This document shows positions 1 through 8,793 of a DNA stretch of 64,000 nucleotides, in pieces. Location of the stretch: contig QKAF01000093.1 of NCBI GenBank assembly GCA_003246455.1, positions 1 through 64,000 of the forward strand. Reading direction: 5' to 3'. The notes beneath the pieces were generated by a model. The model was given only the letters and a program-made list of their open reading frames with translations, had not been told where the DNA came from and did no database searches. Source of the stretch: Bacteroidota bacterium (GTDB lineage Bacteria; Bacteroidota; Ignavibacteria; SZUA-365). A program made the translations under genes and the position numbers. Each line of letters begins with the position of its first letter. Position 1 is the first letter of the stretch.

Positions 1-910
1 CGGCGCGCGGTACGTCTTCGTCTTCACGTCCGTGCCGCCGCAGAAGTTCTTCAGCTGAAGCTCCACCGTCCGCATCCCGCCGTCCGCGCAGTCGCGCTCG
101 TACGTGATGATGCACTCCTGGAAGCCCTGGAAAATGATCGTCGAGATCTCCTGGTAAATCGCCGACAGCTGTCCCGCGTTCGGCGTCTGGTAGTACTTGC
201 CGCCCGTCAGAAGCGCGATCAGCTCCAGTTCCGTCGCGTTGATGCCCGTTCCCAGTCCGATCGTGAACACGCGGATGCGGTGACGGTTCGCCAGCGAAAT
301 GATCTCCGCGACCGTCCGCTGCGAGGAGTTATCCCCGCCGTCGGTCATCACGATCACCGCACGGCACTGGTTGACACCGTTGTTGATCAGCTCGATGATT
401 CCGGCATAGATGCCGTCCCATACCGCCGTTGCGCCGTTGGCCGGCAATGCGTCCACCGCCGAATGCAGCATCGGCTTGACGGTCGTCATCTGCTGGTAGA
501 CCGTCACGACCTGGGTAAACCAGATAACTGCCGCTTCGTCCACCACGCCGTCCATCAGATCCACGAACGCGTGCCCCGCCTGTTTGGCGCCCGCGTTCCC
601 GGAGCCCGACATCGAACCCGATGCGTCGAATACCAGCGAAACCGATATCGCGCAGCGGATCGTCGGATCCGGACACCACAGCGTGAAGTCCTTCACCTCG
701 ACACCGTTCTCCAATATCTTGAAATCCTGCTTCGTCATGTTGTAGGCAGGGTTCCCGTCGCAGCCCACCGAGAAATACAACTCGATTGTCGGCCAGTTCA
801 CCGTCACTCGCTTGGGCCTGGGCCATGTCGGACATCCCGAGGAATGCTGCCAGGAAGGCAAGTATCCAAAGCACGCGAAGCTTGCGTACAGCGGTAGTCA
901 TGTAGTGCAT
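1..910 (-). CDS. Secreted VWA-domain protein, 3' end off-window, apparent frameshift
   Basis: Translation from about 807 down to 1 gives a von Willebrand factor A domain with a MIDAS motif (DASGSMSGS), a hydrophobic beta strand ending in TDGGD, and IRVFTIGLGTGINATEL. The protein runs off the window edge. A good start lies upstream in a different frame: ATG at 910 (or 901) behind an AGAGGT ribosome site, encoding a signal peptide (WILAFLAAFLGMSDMAQAQ). The two frames differ by one base near 808-815. So either one base has been gained or lost in the gene or assembly, or the VWA frame starts at GTG 807 without a signal. VWA domains of this type bind protein ligands outside the cell. An envelope or secretion-related role is inferred from the neighbouring PorE-like lipoprotein and beta-barrel. 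Confidence 0.7.
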
Positions 911-959
911 ATTATACCTCTATGCGGAAATTCGAACCATTAACAGATACGTGTTCAGA

Positions 960-2573
960 TTACTCGATAACCGTCAGTTCGACGCGGCGGTTGCGCTGGC
1001 GGCCCTGCGGCGTCTCATTATCGTCGATCGGCTGCGATTCGCCGTATCCCTTCGAGATGATGATGTCCTCAGGGACGCCATGCTCGATGAGATACTTCCG
1101 CACGGCCGCGGCGCGGCGTTCGGAAAGATCGAGGTTGTACTCTTCCGTCCCCAGAGCGTCGGTATGCGCCGCGATTTCGAAGCGGCGGCCCGGGTTCTGG
1201 AGAATGAACCGGATGGCGCGCTCGAGTTCGGGCTTCGATTCGGGACGCAGGGTCGCCTTGTCGAAGTCGAAGAGCACGGTCAGGTTCGTTTTTGGCGGAA
1301 CGGTGATGATTGGCGGTATTGGTTCGAGAGCAATGTTCTTTTCGAGACGGCGGTATGTCGTCAGTTCCGGAACTTCGAATACTTCAGACTTGAAGATGTA
1401 CCCTTTCTGTTCGGCGCTGATGCGGTATTCGCGTCCGGCCGGAACGATGAACTGGTACTGCCCGCTTTCGAGGCTCTGAAACTTGTTGATGATTTCGCCC
1501 GTACCGTAGTCCTCGATCGTGATCGGCGTCGATGCCAGCGGCTGATTGGTCTCGATATCGGTGACCACGCCGTAGATATTGACGACCGCATCCGGGGGGA
1601 ACGGGGGATCGAGGAGCATGAACAGATCGAATTCTCCGTAGCCGCCCGGACGGTTGGACGCGAAATACAGCGTATCGCCGGAGAGCGTGGAGGAGATGAA
1701 CACGTCATCGTTCTTGGAATTGATGGGATATCCGAGGTTCATCGGACGCGACCAGCGGCTTCCCTGGTTGCGGGTGACATAGAGGTCCATGCCGCCGGCG
1801 GCCTTTGAATTTTCACCGTCGGGATAGCCGTCGGAGGCGTAGTACAGCGTGCGGCCGTCAAACGCGATGGAGGGTGTGCGCTCCTCGCCTTTGGTGTTGA
1901 CATCGGGACCCAGGTTCACCGGGCGTCCCCATGTGCCGTCGAGCTGCTTCCGAGACAGCCAGATATCCGTTCCGCCATAACCGCCCGGACGATCCGACGC
2001 GAAATACAGCGTGCGGCCGTCGGGAGAAATGGAAGGCTGCGATTCCCAGTACGTAGTGTTGATATGATCGAAATTATCGACGATCGAGGTCAGACGGAGG
2101 TCCGTGCCTTCGGGATTGTCGAGATTGCGGGCTTTCGACCATTCGGTGCCCTTGTCATTCCATTCGGCGACATAGATGTCGCACTTGCCGTAACCGTCAG
2201 GCTGCTGGCAAAGCGCCATGAACAGCGTGCGGCCGTCGGGAGAAATGGAGATGGCACCCTGTGATTCCGGAGTGTTGATCACTTCGGAGAGATAGACTGG
2301 TTTTTCCCAGTTCGTCTCGATGTGGTCGACGCGATAAACGTCGTCCCAGTAATCCTGACGCTTGGGGTTGGGGCGGCGCGACGTGAAGAACAGCGTGCCG
2401 TTGGCGGTCACTGCCGGGGCATAATCGTCCCAGGGCGAGTTGACGTTTTCGCCAAGGTTCTCCACCACACCTCCCGTGACCAGCGCGATGTCTGCAGGGT
2501 CCGAACCGGAACAACCCGCGATCAGCACGCTGCAAAAGATTAGGCTTGTGATATAAGTGGCGTACCGTTGCAT
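960..2573 (-). CDS. PD40 - carboxypeptidase-regulatory-like - OmpA lipoprotein (PorE-like)
   Basis: A 537-residue lipoprotein. The signal ends in a lipobox (LIAGC). It is followed by at least four PD40/WD40-like propeller blades (SPDGRTLYFASDRPGGYGG type), a carboxypeptidase-regulatory-like beta sandwich (VNIYGVVTDIETNQPLAST), and a C-terminal OmpA domain (DFDKATLRPES, AAHTDALGTEEYN, QRNRRVEL) that should bind peptidoglycan. Propeller, sandwich and OmpA in this order match the T9SS component PorE, except that the N-terminal TPR segment of PorE is absent. A role anchoring a secretion or gliding complex to the cell wall is therefore inference. ATG at 2573 is preferred over TTG at 2582 because it starts the signal peptide. 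The gene follows the beta-barrel gene by 44 bases, probably as one transcript. Confidence 0.88.
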   Translation of the reverse strand: MQRYATYITSLIFCSVLIAGCSGSDPADIALVTGGVVENLGENVNSPWDDYAPAVTANGTLFFTSRRPNPKRQDYWDDVYRVDHIETNWEKPVYLSEVINTPESQGAISISPDGRTLFMALCQQPDGYGKCDIYVAEWNDKGTEWSKARNLDNPEGTDLRLTSIVDNFDHINTTYWESQPSISPDGRTLYFASDRPGGYGGTDIWLSRKQLDGTWGRPVNLGPDVNTKGEERTPSIAFDGRTLYYASDGYPDGENSKAAGGMDLYVTRNQGSRWSRPMNLGYPINSKNDDVFISSTLSGDTLYFASNRPGGYGEFDLFMLLDPPFPPDAVVNIYGVVTDIETNQPLASTPITIEDYGTGEIINKFQSLESGQYQFIVPAGREYRISAEQKGYIFKSEVFEVPELTTYRRLEKNIALEPIPPIITVPPKTNLTVLFDFDKATLRPESKPELERAIRFILQNPGRRFEIAAHTDALGTEEYNLDLSERRAAAVRKYLIEHGVPEDIIISKGYGESQPIDDNETPQGRQRNRRVELTVIE

Positions 2574-2617
2574 GTATACCAAATCCGCGTTGTGTTGAAA
2601 AATCGTGAGTTGAAGGA

Positions 2618-3406
2618 TCAGAAGGCTTCGTACTTGAGACCGATGGAGAACTGGACAGACATGACTTTCCAGTCATCGATCGGAATTTCCTTCCCGCGAT
2701 CATTGATGGCGTCCGTGATCTTCGTCAGCGGATACCCGACGCGAATTTCAGGATTGATGTACCAGCGGGGTTGGACGATGTAATCGTAGCCGAAACCCAC
2801 CATACCTTCAAGACGCAGCGAACCGGTGAAATCTCCGGTGGACACTTCACGTTTCGTGTCCAGGAGTTCGCGATACGAGAGTTCCGCGTCCACGATTTCC
2901 TGATTGTGGCGGACCTGGGATGCCACGGCGAGTCCGACGGCGGGACCGGCGAACACGTACCAGCGCGAAAGGCGCGGCTGCCAGCGGGCGAACAGGCCGA
3001 AGGTCACGTACGAGAGACTGACGTCGCCGATCTCGTTGTACGTGACGTCGTTGATGACGACGCTCTCGCCGGTGGCGATGGGCGTGGCGATGTCGCGTTC
3101 GTACTGCGTGTTCGTATGCTTGTTGTCGTAGTACACCTTCGCCATCACCGCCCATGAAGGCGACCAGGCGTAGGTGACGTCGGCACCGAGCTGCGCACCG
3201 ATGTTGGCCAGATTAAAACCGCCTTCAAACAGACAGTCGCAATCCGTTTTGAAGTCCCCCATGTTGGTGTTCTGGTTTAACCCCAGAAACCCGCTGACGA
3301 ATACACGCGATACATCAGGACTGTAGACGGTCTGTGCCATTCCGACGGAAGACACGAACAGCAGGCTTGCGATCGCAAAGCATGATCGCAGGAAAGGTAA
3401 TCTCAT
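2618..3406 (-). CDS. Outer-membrane beta-barrel protein
   Basis: A 262-residue protein with a cleavable signal peptide (FAIASLLFVSSVGMAQ). The mature part is made of alternating aromatic and hydrophobic strands (VTYAWSPSWAVMAKVYYD, YVTFGLFARWQPRLSRWYVF) and ends in a strand terminating in Phe (FSIGLKYEAF), typical of 8- to 10-strand PorT/OmpX-like barrels. ATG 3406 was chosen because an AGGTG ribosome site precedes it and the signal starts there; an in-frame ATG lies at 3424. It is the first gene of a short operon with the PorE-like lipoprotein, under the promoter at 3582-3609. The specific function cannot be read from the sequence. Confidence 0.8.
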   Translation of the reverse strand: MRLPFLRSCFAIASLLFVSSVGMAQTVYSPDVSRVFVSGFLGLNQNTNMGDFKTDCDCLFEGGFNLANIGAQLGADVTYAWSPSWAVMAKVYYDNKHTNTQYERDIATPIATGESVVINDVTYNEIGDVSLSYVTFGLFARWQPRLSRWYVFAGPAVGLAVASQVRHNQEIVDAELSYRELLDTKREVSTGDFTGSLRLEGMVGFGYDYIVQPRWYINPEIRVGYPLTKITDAINDRGKEIPIDDWKVMSVQFSIGLKYEAF

Positions 3407-3560
3407 AAGCACACCTGATATCAATGACCAAGAATAAGACCTTTTACGTTTTTTATTCGCTGAATAAGAAAAAAACCATCCTCACACCGTGGCGGTGACG
3501 CCCAATATCGCGCTGCAAAGGATGGAAAGAGACCGTAAGTACTTAAAAACAGACAATTTA

Positions 3561-3577
3561 TGTGAATAATATTCACA
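3561..3577. promoter_or_regulatory. Operator-like inverted repeat at the beta-barrel transcription start
   Basis: Perfect 7-base arms TGTGAAT/ATTCACA separated by three bases. The repeat sits just downstream of the -10 element at 3582-3587 (minus strand), covering the expected start of transcription. A bound protein there would repress. It resembles CRP/FNR- or Rex-type half sites, but the spacing matches neither exactly. Confidence 0.45.
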
Positions 3578-3581
3578 CCAG

Positions 3582-3609
3582 AATATACGAAAAAGGGACC
3601 GAATGTCAA
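3582..3609 (-). promoter_or_regulatory. Promoter for the beta-barrel / PorE-like operon
   Basis: On the minus strand TTGACA (3609-3604) and TATATT (3587-3582) are separated by 16 bases. The region is AT-rich and lies between the HisA-like stop and the beta-barrel start. The same TTGACATTCG -35 block occurs before the BNR gene at 30454. Confidence 0.6.
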
Positions 3610-3686
3610 TGTTTCGTGCCAGGAACATCAACGAAATTATTGGCCCTTGGAATCGCATGTTGTCTGCAGGTCTCGAACATCAAAAC

Positions 3687-4445
3687 TCACAGCAATTTGT
3701 GTTGAGCGAATAGCTTTTGTTCAGCCAGTCTCCAGATACGCTGACACGGAAAAACATTTGCGTACAAGACCTCGTCGAGAACGACGGAATCGATTTTCCG
3801 TGGATGCAGATTCTGGAGAAGCTTGAGATCCCGGTAGTGGCGGACGGAACCATTCAGCGTGACTGACAAATTAGTCGATTCTACAAGGCAAAGCAAGAAG
3901 TTGACGGGCGGACCGGCAATGTTTTCTTGCGTCTCCTTTTCCGTGACGAGAACGCGCTGAACGCCCGCATTCGCAAGCCGAAACGCGAATGCCGTCGCAT
4001 CGACACGGATCGGGGAACCACCTTCCTTTGAAATTATCTCGCCGTCGACGACGTCGAGGGCAACCACGATCTTGCGCGGACCGTATTCGGCAAGAAGCGC
4101 ATCAAGTTCGCCGTCCAGGGCGAAAACGGCCGGATCGATCACCACGCGGTAGACACCGATTTCATCGAGCGCGCGCCGCACATCATCCATGGAAGTGAAA
4201 ACGCCGCCGAGCTGAACGGCGATGTCCACGGCCTGCACCACTTCACGCAGCTGCGCCACCTGCCCTCCCGGCCCCTGCAGGGCGAGGTCCAGACAGACCA
4301 CATGCAGGGCCTTGGCGTTTTCACCGCGCCAGAGCCGGGCGACCTGCACCGGGGAGTACGGGTACAGTCCTTCCGTCCCGGGCTCTCCGACCGCGGTTCG
4401 CGTGCAGCTGCCGCTGCTGATATGCATGGCGGGAATGACGAGCAT
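3687..4445 (-). CDS. Degenerate HisA-like TIM-barrel protein
   Basis: A 252-residue protein that aligns by eye along its length with HisA (ProFAR isomerase, histidine biosynthesis). Matches are the start (MLVIPAMHISSGSC against IPAIDLKDGKC), SPVQVARLWRGENAKALHVV, VQLGGVFTSMDDVRRAL, VALDVVDGEI and AGPPVNFL. The first catalytic Asp of HisA (IPA-I-D) is His here, while the second (VALD) is kept. The phosphate-binding segments are altered (LGGVF for LGGGI; NGSVRHYRDL for SGGVSSLEDI). It is therefore probably not a working ProFAR isomerase and may have another ligand. No other his gene is nearby. It starts 5 bases after the preceding lipoprotein gene and is the last gene of the ndk-NUDIX-namZ operon. 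Confidence 0.75.
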   Translation of the reverse strand: MLVIPAMHISSGSCTRTAVGEPGTEGLYPYSPVQVARLWRGENAKALHVVCLDLALQGPGGQVAQLREVVQAVDIAVQLGGVFTSMDDVRRALDEIGVYRVVIDPAVFALDGELDALLAEYGPRKIVVALDVVDGEIISKEGGSPIRVDATAFAFRLANAGVQRVLVTEKETQENIAGPPVNFLLCLVESTNLSVTLNGSVRHYRDLKLLQNLHPRKIDSVVLDEVLYANVFPCQRIWRLAEQKLFAQHKLL

Positions 4446-4450
4446 GCAGA

Positions 4451-5536
4451 TCAGGGTTTCTGATAGGGTTCGATGACATTGACGACATGGGCATTCTGGG
4501 TGTACCAGAAATCATGTGCCTGATCAGGAGCGAGTTCCTTGAGTTCCGCGGGCGGTTCGACCCACATCTTGACCTTCACGTCGGTACGAAGGCGCCTGCG
4601 CTGCACGCGCCCGAAATCCAGGTTGAACACGGTGCTGCCGAGACCCTTCACGTCGAATTCATTCATGGTCGCCATGCCCTGGCCGGTGTCCATCACCTTT
4701 TTCCCGACGTAATCCGACTTGATCGCCGCATCGATATGCGCTACCTGTCCGTTCGGGGACTTCACGATATCGCGGACGGTGTAGGTCGCCGCGTTCCGCA
4801 CGGCCAGGTATCCGATACGGTCGGGACGGATGATGCTCCAGCTCGAGTCCTTCCCCACGGGCGTTTCCGCCAGCTTCTGGAAGGCCAGCTGCAGAACGGC
4901 CTTGATTCCCGTCTCCGCGTAGTCCCGCGCGATCCCTTCCATCTGGTTCGATTTCGTCGTACGGAAATCGTCCTTCAGGTAGTTCTTGATCACCTCGGTC
5001 AGACCGGTCACATCGGCGATGCGACCGTCCTTGTCGATGACGATGACGAACGGCGTATTCACCGGCGCATTGTACTGGGCGAAACGCTTCTCGATGTCGT
5101 AGCTGTTTTTCTCCTTCGAATCATAGGTGGCGGTCTGTTTCCCGCCGGGGCCCTCGTAGCTTCCGCTGAAGCTCACGCGATCGCACATGGCGCGCAGCCG
5201 TGCGCCGCCCTCGGCTCTCGCCTCGAGCACCTCGAAACGATACCAGTAGCTGAGTTCCTGGTGGTTGATGTTTTGGATGGTGTCCTGCGTCACGGTGACG
5301 TCCTCGGTATTCCGGATCATGTACCCGAAGGTGTCGCCCGGTTTCATGCGGTAGAAGAGCATCACGGGGGCTTCCAGCGTCACCGACGGACCGCGGTCGT
5401 CCGTGGTGTAGGTCTCGGTGTCCATTGCGAGTCTTGCCGAATCGGCTTCGGTGCCGGCTGCGGCCTCCTGCTGTTCTCCGCTTCTGCACGCGGTAAGGGA
5501 CAGGAATGAAATGAGGAACACGAACAGATATTTCAT
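4451..5536 (-). CDS. Lipoprotein of unknown function (DUF6263-like)
   Basis: A 361-residue protein with a lipoprotein signal (FLISFLSLTAC) and a low-complexity Glu/Ala linker. The rest is predominantly beta (MLFYRMKPGDTFGYMIRNTEDV, VIVIDKDGRIADVTGL). The layout recalls lipoproteins annotated as DUF6263, but I cannot confirm this without a search. It lies 20 bases downstream of namZ and 5 bases upstream of the HisA-like gene, so it is co-transcribed with a peptidoglycan-recycling enzyme. A periplasmic or outer-membrane role is inferred from the lipobox only. Confidence 0.72.
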   Translation of the reverse strand: MKYLFVFLISFLSLTACRSGEQQEAAAGTEADSARLAMDTETYTTDDRGPSVTLEAPVMLFYRMKPGDTFGYMIRNTEDVTVTQDTIQNINHQELSYWYRFEVLEARAEGGARLRAMCDRVSFSGSYEGPGGKQTATYDSKEKNSYDIEKRFAQYNAPVNTPFVIVIDKDGRIADVTGLTEVIKNYLKDDFRTTKSNQMEGIARDYAETGIKAVLQLAFQKLAETPVGKDSSWSIIRPDRIGYLAVRNAATYTVRDIVKSPNGQVAHIDAAIKSDYVGKKVMDTGQGMATMNEFDVKGLGSTVFNLDFGRVQRRRLRTDVKVKMWVEPPAELKELAPDQAHDFWYTQNAHVVNVIEPYQKP

Positions 5537-5556
5537 GTGCGCTCCAGGTGGAGTAA

Positions 5557-6771
5557 TCAGGGATATAACAGATAGGGAATTCGTCTGGCCGAGAAGCGGC
5601 GGATGTCCTCGGCGCTGCGCCGGATCGCGTCCTCGATCGGAAGTTTGATAAACCCCGAAACACCGGCCAACAAATCAAGATACGATGTGAAGGATAGAAA
5701 TGCACCATACTGCGCGCGGACTTCATCGAGAATATTCACGCCGGTGCGGAAGGCATTGAAGGTCGCGCGATCGGTGATTTCGATACGCACTCCGGCGCAG
5801 CGCTCGCCGGTGAACCGCGGATGCGGCGCCCCCCGTCGCGGGTCGGGTGTGAAGTGCGCGGTGTGGAATCGCACACCCGGCAGCTGGCGGGCTTCGAGTC
5901 CCGCGCACAGCGCTTCCGCATCGACGAACGGCGCGCCGAAAACAAGGAACGGCGTGTCGGTGCCGCGGCCTTCACTGAGATTGCTTCCTTCCAGCAGACA
6001 GGTGCCAGGATAGGCGAATGCCGCATCGACGGAGGGAATGTTCGGCGAGGGTGATACCCACGGCAGACCGGTCGCATCGAAGTCCATCCCCCGCCGCCAG
6101 CCGTCGCAGGGGATCACGGTCAGCTGCGGTGCGGCGCCGTCTCGCAGCCAGCCTTCGCCGACGGCCATGCGCAGCGCCTCCCCTGCGGTGAGTCCGTGCC
6201 GCACCGGCAGCGGCAGGTACCCGACGAACGAGCGCTGACTCTCGTCGCGTACCGGGCCTTCCATCTTCACTCCGCCGAGGGGATTCGGCCGGTCACAGAC
6301 GATGACGCGGACGCCGGTTTCCGCCGCGGTTTCGCAGCACATCGCCATCGTGCTGATATACGTGTAGAAGCGCGCGCCGATGTCCTGAAGGTCCATGACC
6401 AGCACATCGATGCCGTCGAACATTGCCGGCGTCGGACGGCGCGTGATCCCGTACAGCGAGTGCAGCGGCACATCTCCCGCCATGCCGGAGGCGACCGCCT
6501 CCCCGTCGGCGGCGGAACCGCTGAATCCGTGTTCCGGCGAGAATACCGCCGTGACCGTCAGTTCCGGATGCGCACGCAGGACATCGAACAGCATCTCCCC
6601 GCTCGCCAGACGCGAGGTGTGATTGGCCAGGAGACCGACACGCTTTCCCTTGAGCAGATGCAGGGAATCCGCAATGAGGACGTCGGCCCCCGTGCGCACC
6701 TGTCCGCGGAGCGACGGCGTGAGGCCGCCCAGCAGGAGCAGAAGGCAGACAAGCAGCCGCGTCCGGACCAA
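5557..6771 (-). CDS. namZ: Exo-beta-N-acetylmuramidase NamZ (DUF1343, GH171)
   Basis: A 404-residue protein with a signal peptide (LLVCLLLLLGGLTPSLRGQ) and the hallmark blocks of DUF1343: KGKRVGLLANHTS, FSPEHGF, DVLVMDLQDIGARFYTYISTM, VCDRPNPLGG, LPWVSPSPNIPS and EGSNLSEGRGTDTPF. Members of this family remove terminal N-acetylmuramic acid from peptidoglycan fragments, so the protein should act outside the cytoplasmic membrane in cell-wall recycling. Translation appears to start at TTG 6771, directly after the NUDIX stop, with a strong GGAGAGGAG ribosome site inside the end of the NUDIX gene. Coupled translation is likely. Confidence 0.9.
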   Translation of the reverse strand: MVRTRLLVCLLLLLGGLTPSLRGQVRTGADVLIADSLHLLKGKRVGLLANHTSRLASGEMLFDVLRAHPELTVTAVFSPEHGFSGSAADGEAVASGMAGDVPLHSLYGITRRPTPAMFDGIDVLVMDLQDIGARFYTYISTMAMCCETAAETGVRVIVCDRPNPLGGVKMEGPVRDESQRSFVGYLPLPVRHGLTAGEALRMAVGEGWLRDGAAPQLTVIPCDGWRRGMDFDATGLPWVSPSPNIPSVDAAFAYPGTCLLEGSNLSEGRGTDTPFLVFGAPFVDAEALCAGLEARQLPGVRFHTAHFTPDPRRGAPHPRFTGERCAGVRIEITDRATFNAFRTGVNILDEVRAQYGAFLSFTSYLDLLAGVSGFIKLPIEDAIRRSAEDIRRFSARRIPYLLYP

Positions 6772-7341
6772 TCACTCCTCTCCTTTCGCGGGCGGCGCTG
6801 CCGGTCGCGGTTTCAGGGACTGATAGAGCGACCAGGCGGCGAGCGTCATGCCGTCCCAGATACTGCCTTCCGCAATGGCGCGCCGGATCCGGTCCTCGCT
6901 CCATTGCACGATTTCGAATTCTTCCGTGGTGTCCGGCGCCGCGCCGACCTCATGGAGTCCGGTCGCGAGCGAAACGCGGCAGAGCTCGTCCGTCACGCCG
7001 TTAAACGGATTGAATTGTCCGATTTCTTCAAGGCGGTCCGCTTCAAGTCCCGCTTCCTCGCGCAGTTCCGCCCGCGCCGCTTCTTCCGGCGACTGCCCGG
7101 CTTTTATTCCGCCCGCGGGAAACTCGATGCTCTCGCGGCGGTTCAGGTAGCGGTACTGTCGGACCAGGACAAGAAGGCCGTCAGCGCGGACCGGCACAAG
7201 CATCACCGACCCCGGCGTCTGCACATAGTGGTACACGCCCTCGCCGCCGGACGGCAGCGTGACGGCGTCCCGCTTGTACGTCCACCACGGATTGCGGAAG
7301 AGCGTCTCCTCGGCGCGTTTTTTCCAGACACCGAGCGCCAT
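6772..7341 (-). CDS. NUDIX hydrolase (ADP-ribose pyrophosphatase type)
   Basis: A 189-residue protein with a complete Nudix box (GGIKAGQSPEEAARAELREEAGLE) preceded by an upstream strand typical of ADP-ribose or nucleotide-sugar pyrophosphatases (VLVRQYRYLNRRESIEFPAGG). It should hydrolyse a nucleoside diphosphate linked to another moiety, with Mg2+ bound by the REEAGLE helix. The start is one base after the ndk stop, and the stop abuts the namZ start, so the three genes form one transcript. The exact substrate is not readable from sequence. Confidence 0.88.
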   Translation of the reverse strand: MALGVWKKRAEETLFRNPWWTYKRDAVTLPSGGEGVYHYVQTPGSVMLVPVRADGLLVLVRQYRYLNRRESIEFPAGGIKAGQSPEEAARAELREEAGLEADRLEEIGQFNPFNGVTDELCRVSLATGLHEVGAAPDTTEEFEIVQWSEDRIRRAIAEGSIWDGMTLAAWSLYQSLKPRPAAPPAKGEE

Positions 7342-7342
7342 G

Positions 7343-7765
7343 TCAGACCGGGTTGATGAGGTCGCGCCCGGCGAAGAAATAGGCGATTTCCGTCAGCGCG
7401 TTCTCGACGCTGTCGGAGCCATGAACGATATTTTCCCCCTTGCTGTCGGCGAAGCGTTTGCGCACCGTTCCTTCCTCCGCCTCGCGCGGATCGGTGGCGC
7501 CGATGAGCGTACGGAAATCCGCGACGGCATTCTCTTTCTCCAGCACCATCGGAACGCAGGTCCCCGACGACATGAACATCACGAGATCGTTGAAGAAGGG
7601 CCGGTCGCGATGGACCTCGTAGAATCCGCCGGCAGTGTCGGGCGTCAGGCGTACCATGCGCATGCCGCGGATGGTGAATCCGGCTTCGGTGATCATTTTG
7701 ACGACATCGCCGATGAGGTTTTTTCTCACGCAGTCAGGCTTGAGTATCGCGAGTGTTTTTTCCAC
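7343..7765 (-). CDS. ndk: Nucleoside diphosphate kinase
   Basis: 140 residues, the standard length. It begins [21 protein letters not shown] and carries the catalytic histidine in ENIVHGSDS, plus the conserved [22 protein letters not shown] and [15 protein letters not shown] blocks. It transfers the gamma phosphate between NTPs and NDPs through phosphohistidine. GTG 7765 is the start by family length; an upstream in-frame extension exists but is not Ndk-like. A GAGGAG ribosome site precedes it. First gene of the operon ndk-NUDIX-namZ-lipoprotein-HisA-like. Confidence 0.96.
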   Translation of the reverse strand: MEKTLAILKPDCVRKNLIGDVVKMITEAGFTIRGMRMVRLTPDTAGGFYEVHRDRPFFNDLVMFMSSGTCVPMVLEKENAVADFRTLIGATDPREAEEGTVRKRFADSKGENIVHGSDSVENALTEIAYFFAGRDLINPV

Positions 7766-7800
7766 GGAGGACTCCTCGTTTGTGTTCAGATGAAAGGTTA

Positions 7801-7810
7801 CGAAAAATAC
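7801..7810 (-). promoter_or_regulatory. Probable -10 element of the ndk operon
   Basis: The minus strand reads TTCGTATTTTTCG about 40 bases before the ndk start, the same 13-base block found before glyA (49433-49445). No clear -35 element is visible. Confidence 0.35.
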
Positions 7811-7842
7811 GAATTCTGCGGAATGCGGGATGACGAACCGCC

Positions 7843-8793
7843 TCAGCGCCGAAGAAGCCCGCGCGCCCACTCACAGCATCCGCTGTCATCGGAAGTGGTG
7901 ACGATCAGCATGACCCGTGTCGGATCGGCGGCCACCACCCGCTGCACGCCGGCCCGGACAAACGACGGGAGCGCGCAGGTCTGTCTCCGCGCACCCATGT
8001 AGGCCTCCAGCTGCTGCACCAGTTCCGCCGCGAAGGCCGCCGCCGCCGTGGCCTGCCGGAAGGGGAAAAGCATCACCGTTCGACGTCCCCCCGCATGGCG
8101 TTTTTCGAATTCCGCGACATAGGCGGCGTGGGAGTTCAGTACGGGCAGGAGTCCTTCCGGCAGATGCGTGTGCATCGCCCTCCACGCCACGGCATCCGGG
8201 GGAAGGTAGCGCTCCGAGCCCAGCACGCGTTCGTCCGTCGGCAACGGGAAATCGCTTCCGTAGCAGTCCGCATGCGCGAAGAGGACGCGGCGGGTCCGGA
8301 CAACCAGCGCCTCATCGGGCGGCACAGCCGTGCGGGTATCCGCGGTGGCGACGCGGAAGTAAAACGGCCCGAAATTGACATGTGCCGCGCTTCGCTCGTA
8401 GGCGAACGCGTCGCCGATGATGCCCTGCGGTGCGCTCACGTATGCGGAATTCCCTGCCGCGGATATGCCGTCCGCCATCGCGTGAAAAAGGCCGAAGGCG
8501 CGCTCGCGGCTCGGAAGCTGCGCGACCTCGATGCGCAGGGATTTCCCCTGCTGCGCGTATGTCACGACACGGAATTCCGAAACGCCATACGCGTTCCAGG
8601 TATCCGTGCGCTCTCCCAGCGACGCCTTCCAGTCCTCCTGCGGTACGAGCGTTTCCCCGGTTTTCCGCCACGCGTACACGGTATCGGGGAAGATCTGCGC
8701 CGCGGCATCCGGGGAAATCGCGGGGAGGCAGAGCAGAAAAAAGAGAAAGACGAGACGGCGCCTGCGCAGCGCAGCGCGGACGAGGCGGTTCAT
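7843..8793 (-). CDS. Secreted DUF6599-like protein
   Basis: A 316-residue protein with a signal peptide ([20 protein letters not shown]). A central block ([14 protein letters not shown], then [15 protein letters not shown]) matches the second such protein at 40117-41010 (YGFRQVTGQRC, then EMVNPEAAFGMFSVL). I therefore place both in the family usually called DUF6599, whose function is unknown. ATG 8793 overlaps the stop of the methyltransferase gene (ATGA), indicating translational coupling. The context is an operon with a radical SAM protein and a methyltransferase. A pair of adjacent cysteines near the end (SGCCEW) is noticeable. Confidence 0.75.
   Translation of the reverse strand: MNRLVRAALRRRRLVFLFFLLCLPAISPDAAAQIFPDTVYAWRKTGETLVPQEDWKASLGERTDTWNAYGVSEFRVVTYAQQGKSLRIEVAQLPSRERAFGLFHAMADGISAAGNSAYVSAPQGIIGDAFAYERSAAHVNFGPFYFRVATADTRTAVPPDEALVVRTRRVLFAHADCYGSDFPLPTDERVLGSERYLPPDAVAWRAMHTHLPEGLLPVLNSHAAYVAEFEKRHAGGRRTVMLFPFRQATAAAAFAAELVQQLEAYMGARRQTCALPSFVRAGVQRVVAADPTRVMLIVTTSDDSGCCEWARGLLRR

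Noticed and set aside
3421-3609. 62-residue minus-strand frame before the beta-barrel
   Set aside because: It overlaps the promoter and operator, has low coding quality and no ribosome site.
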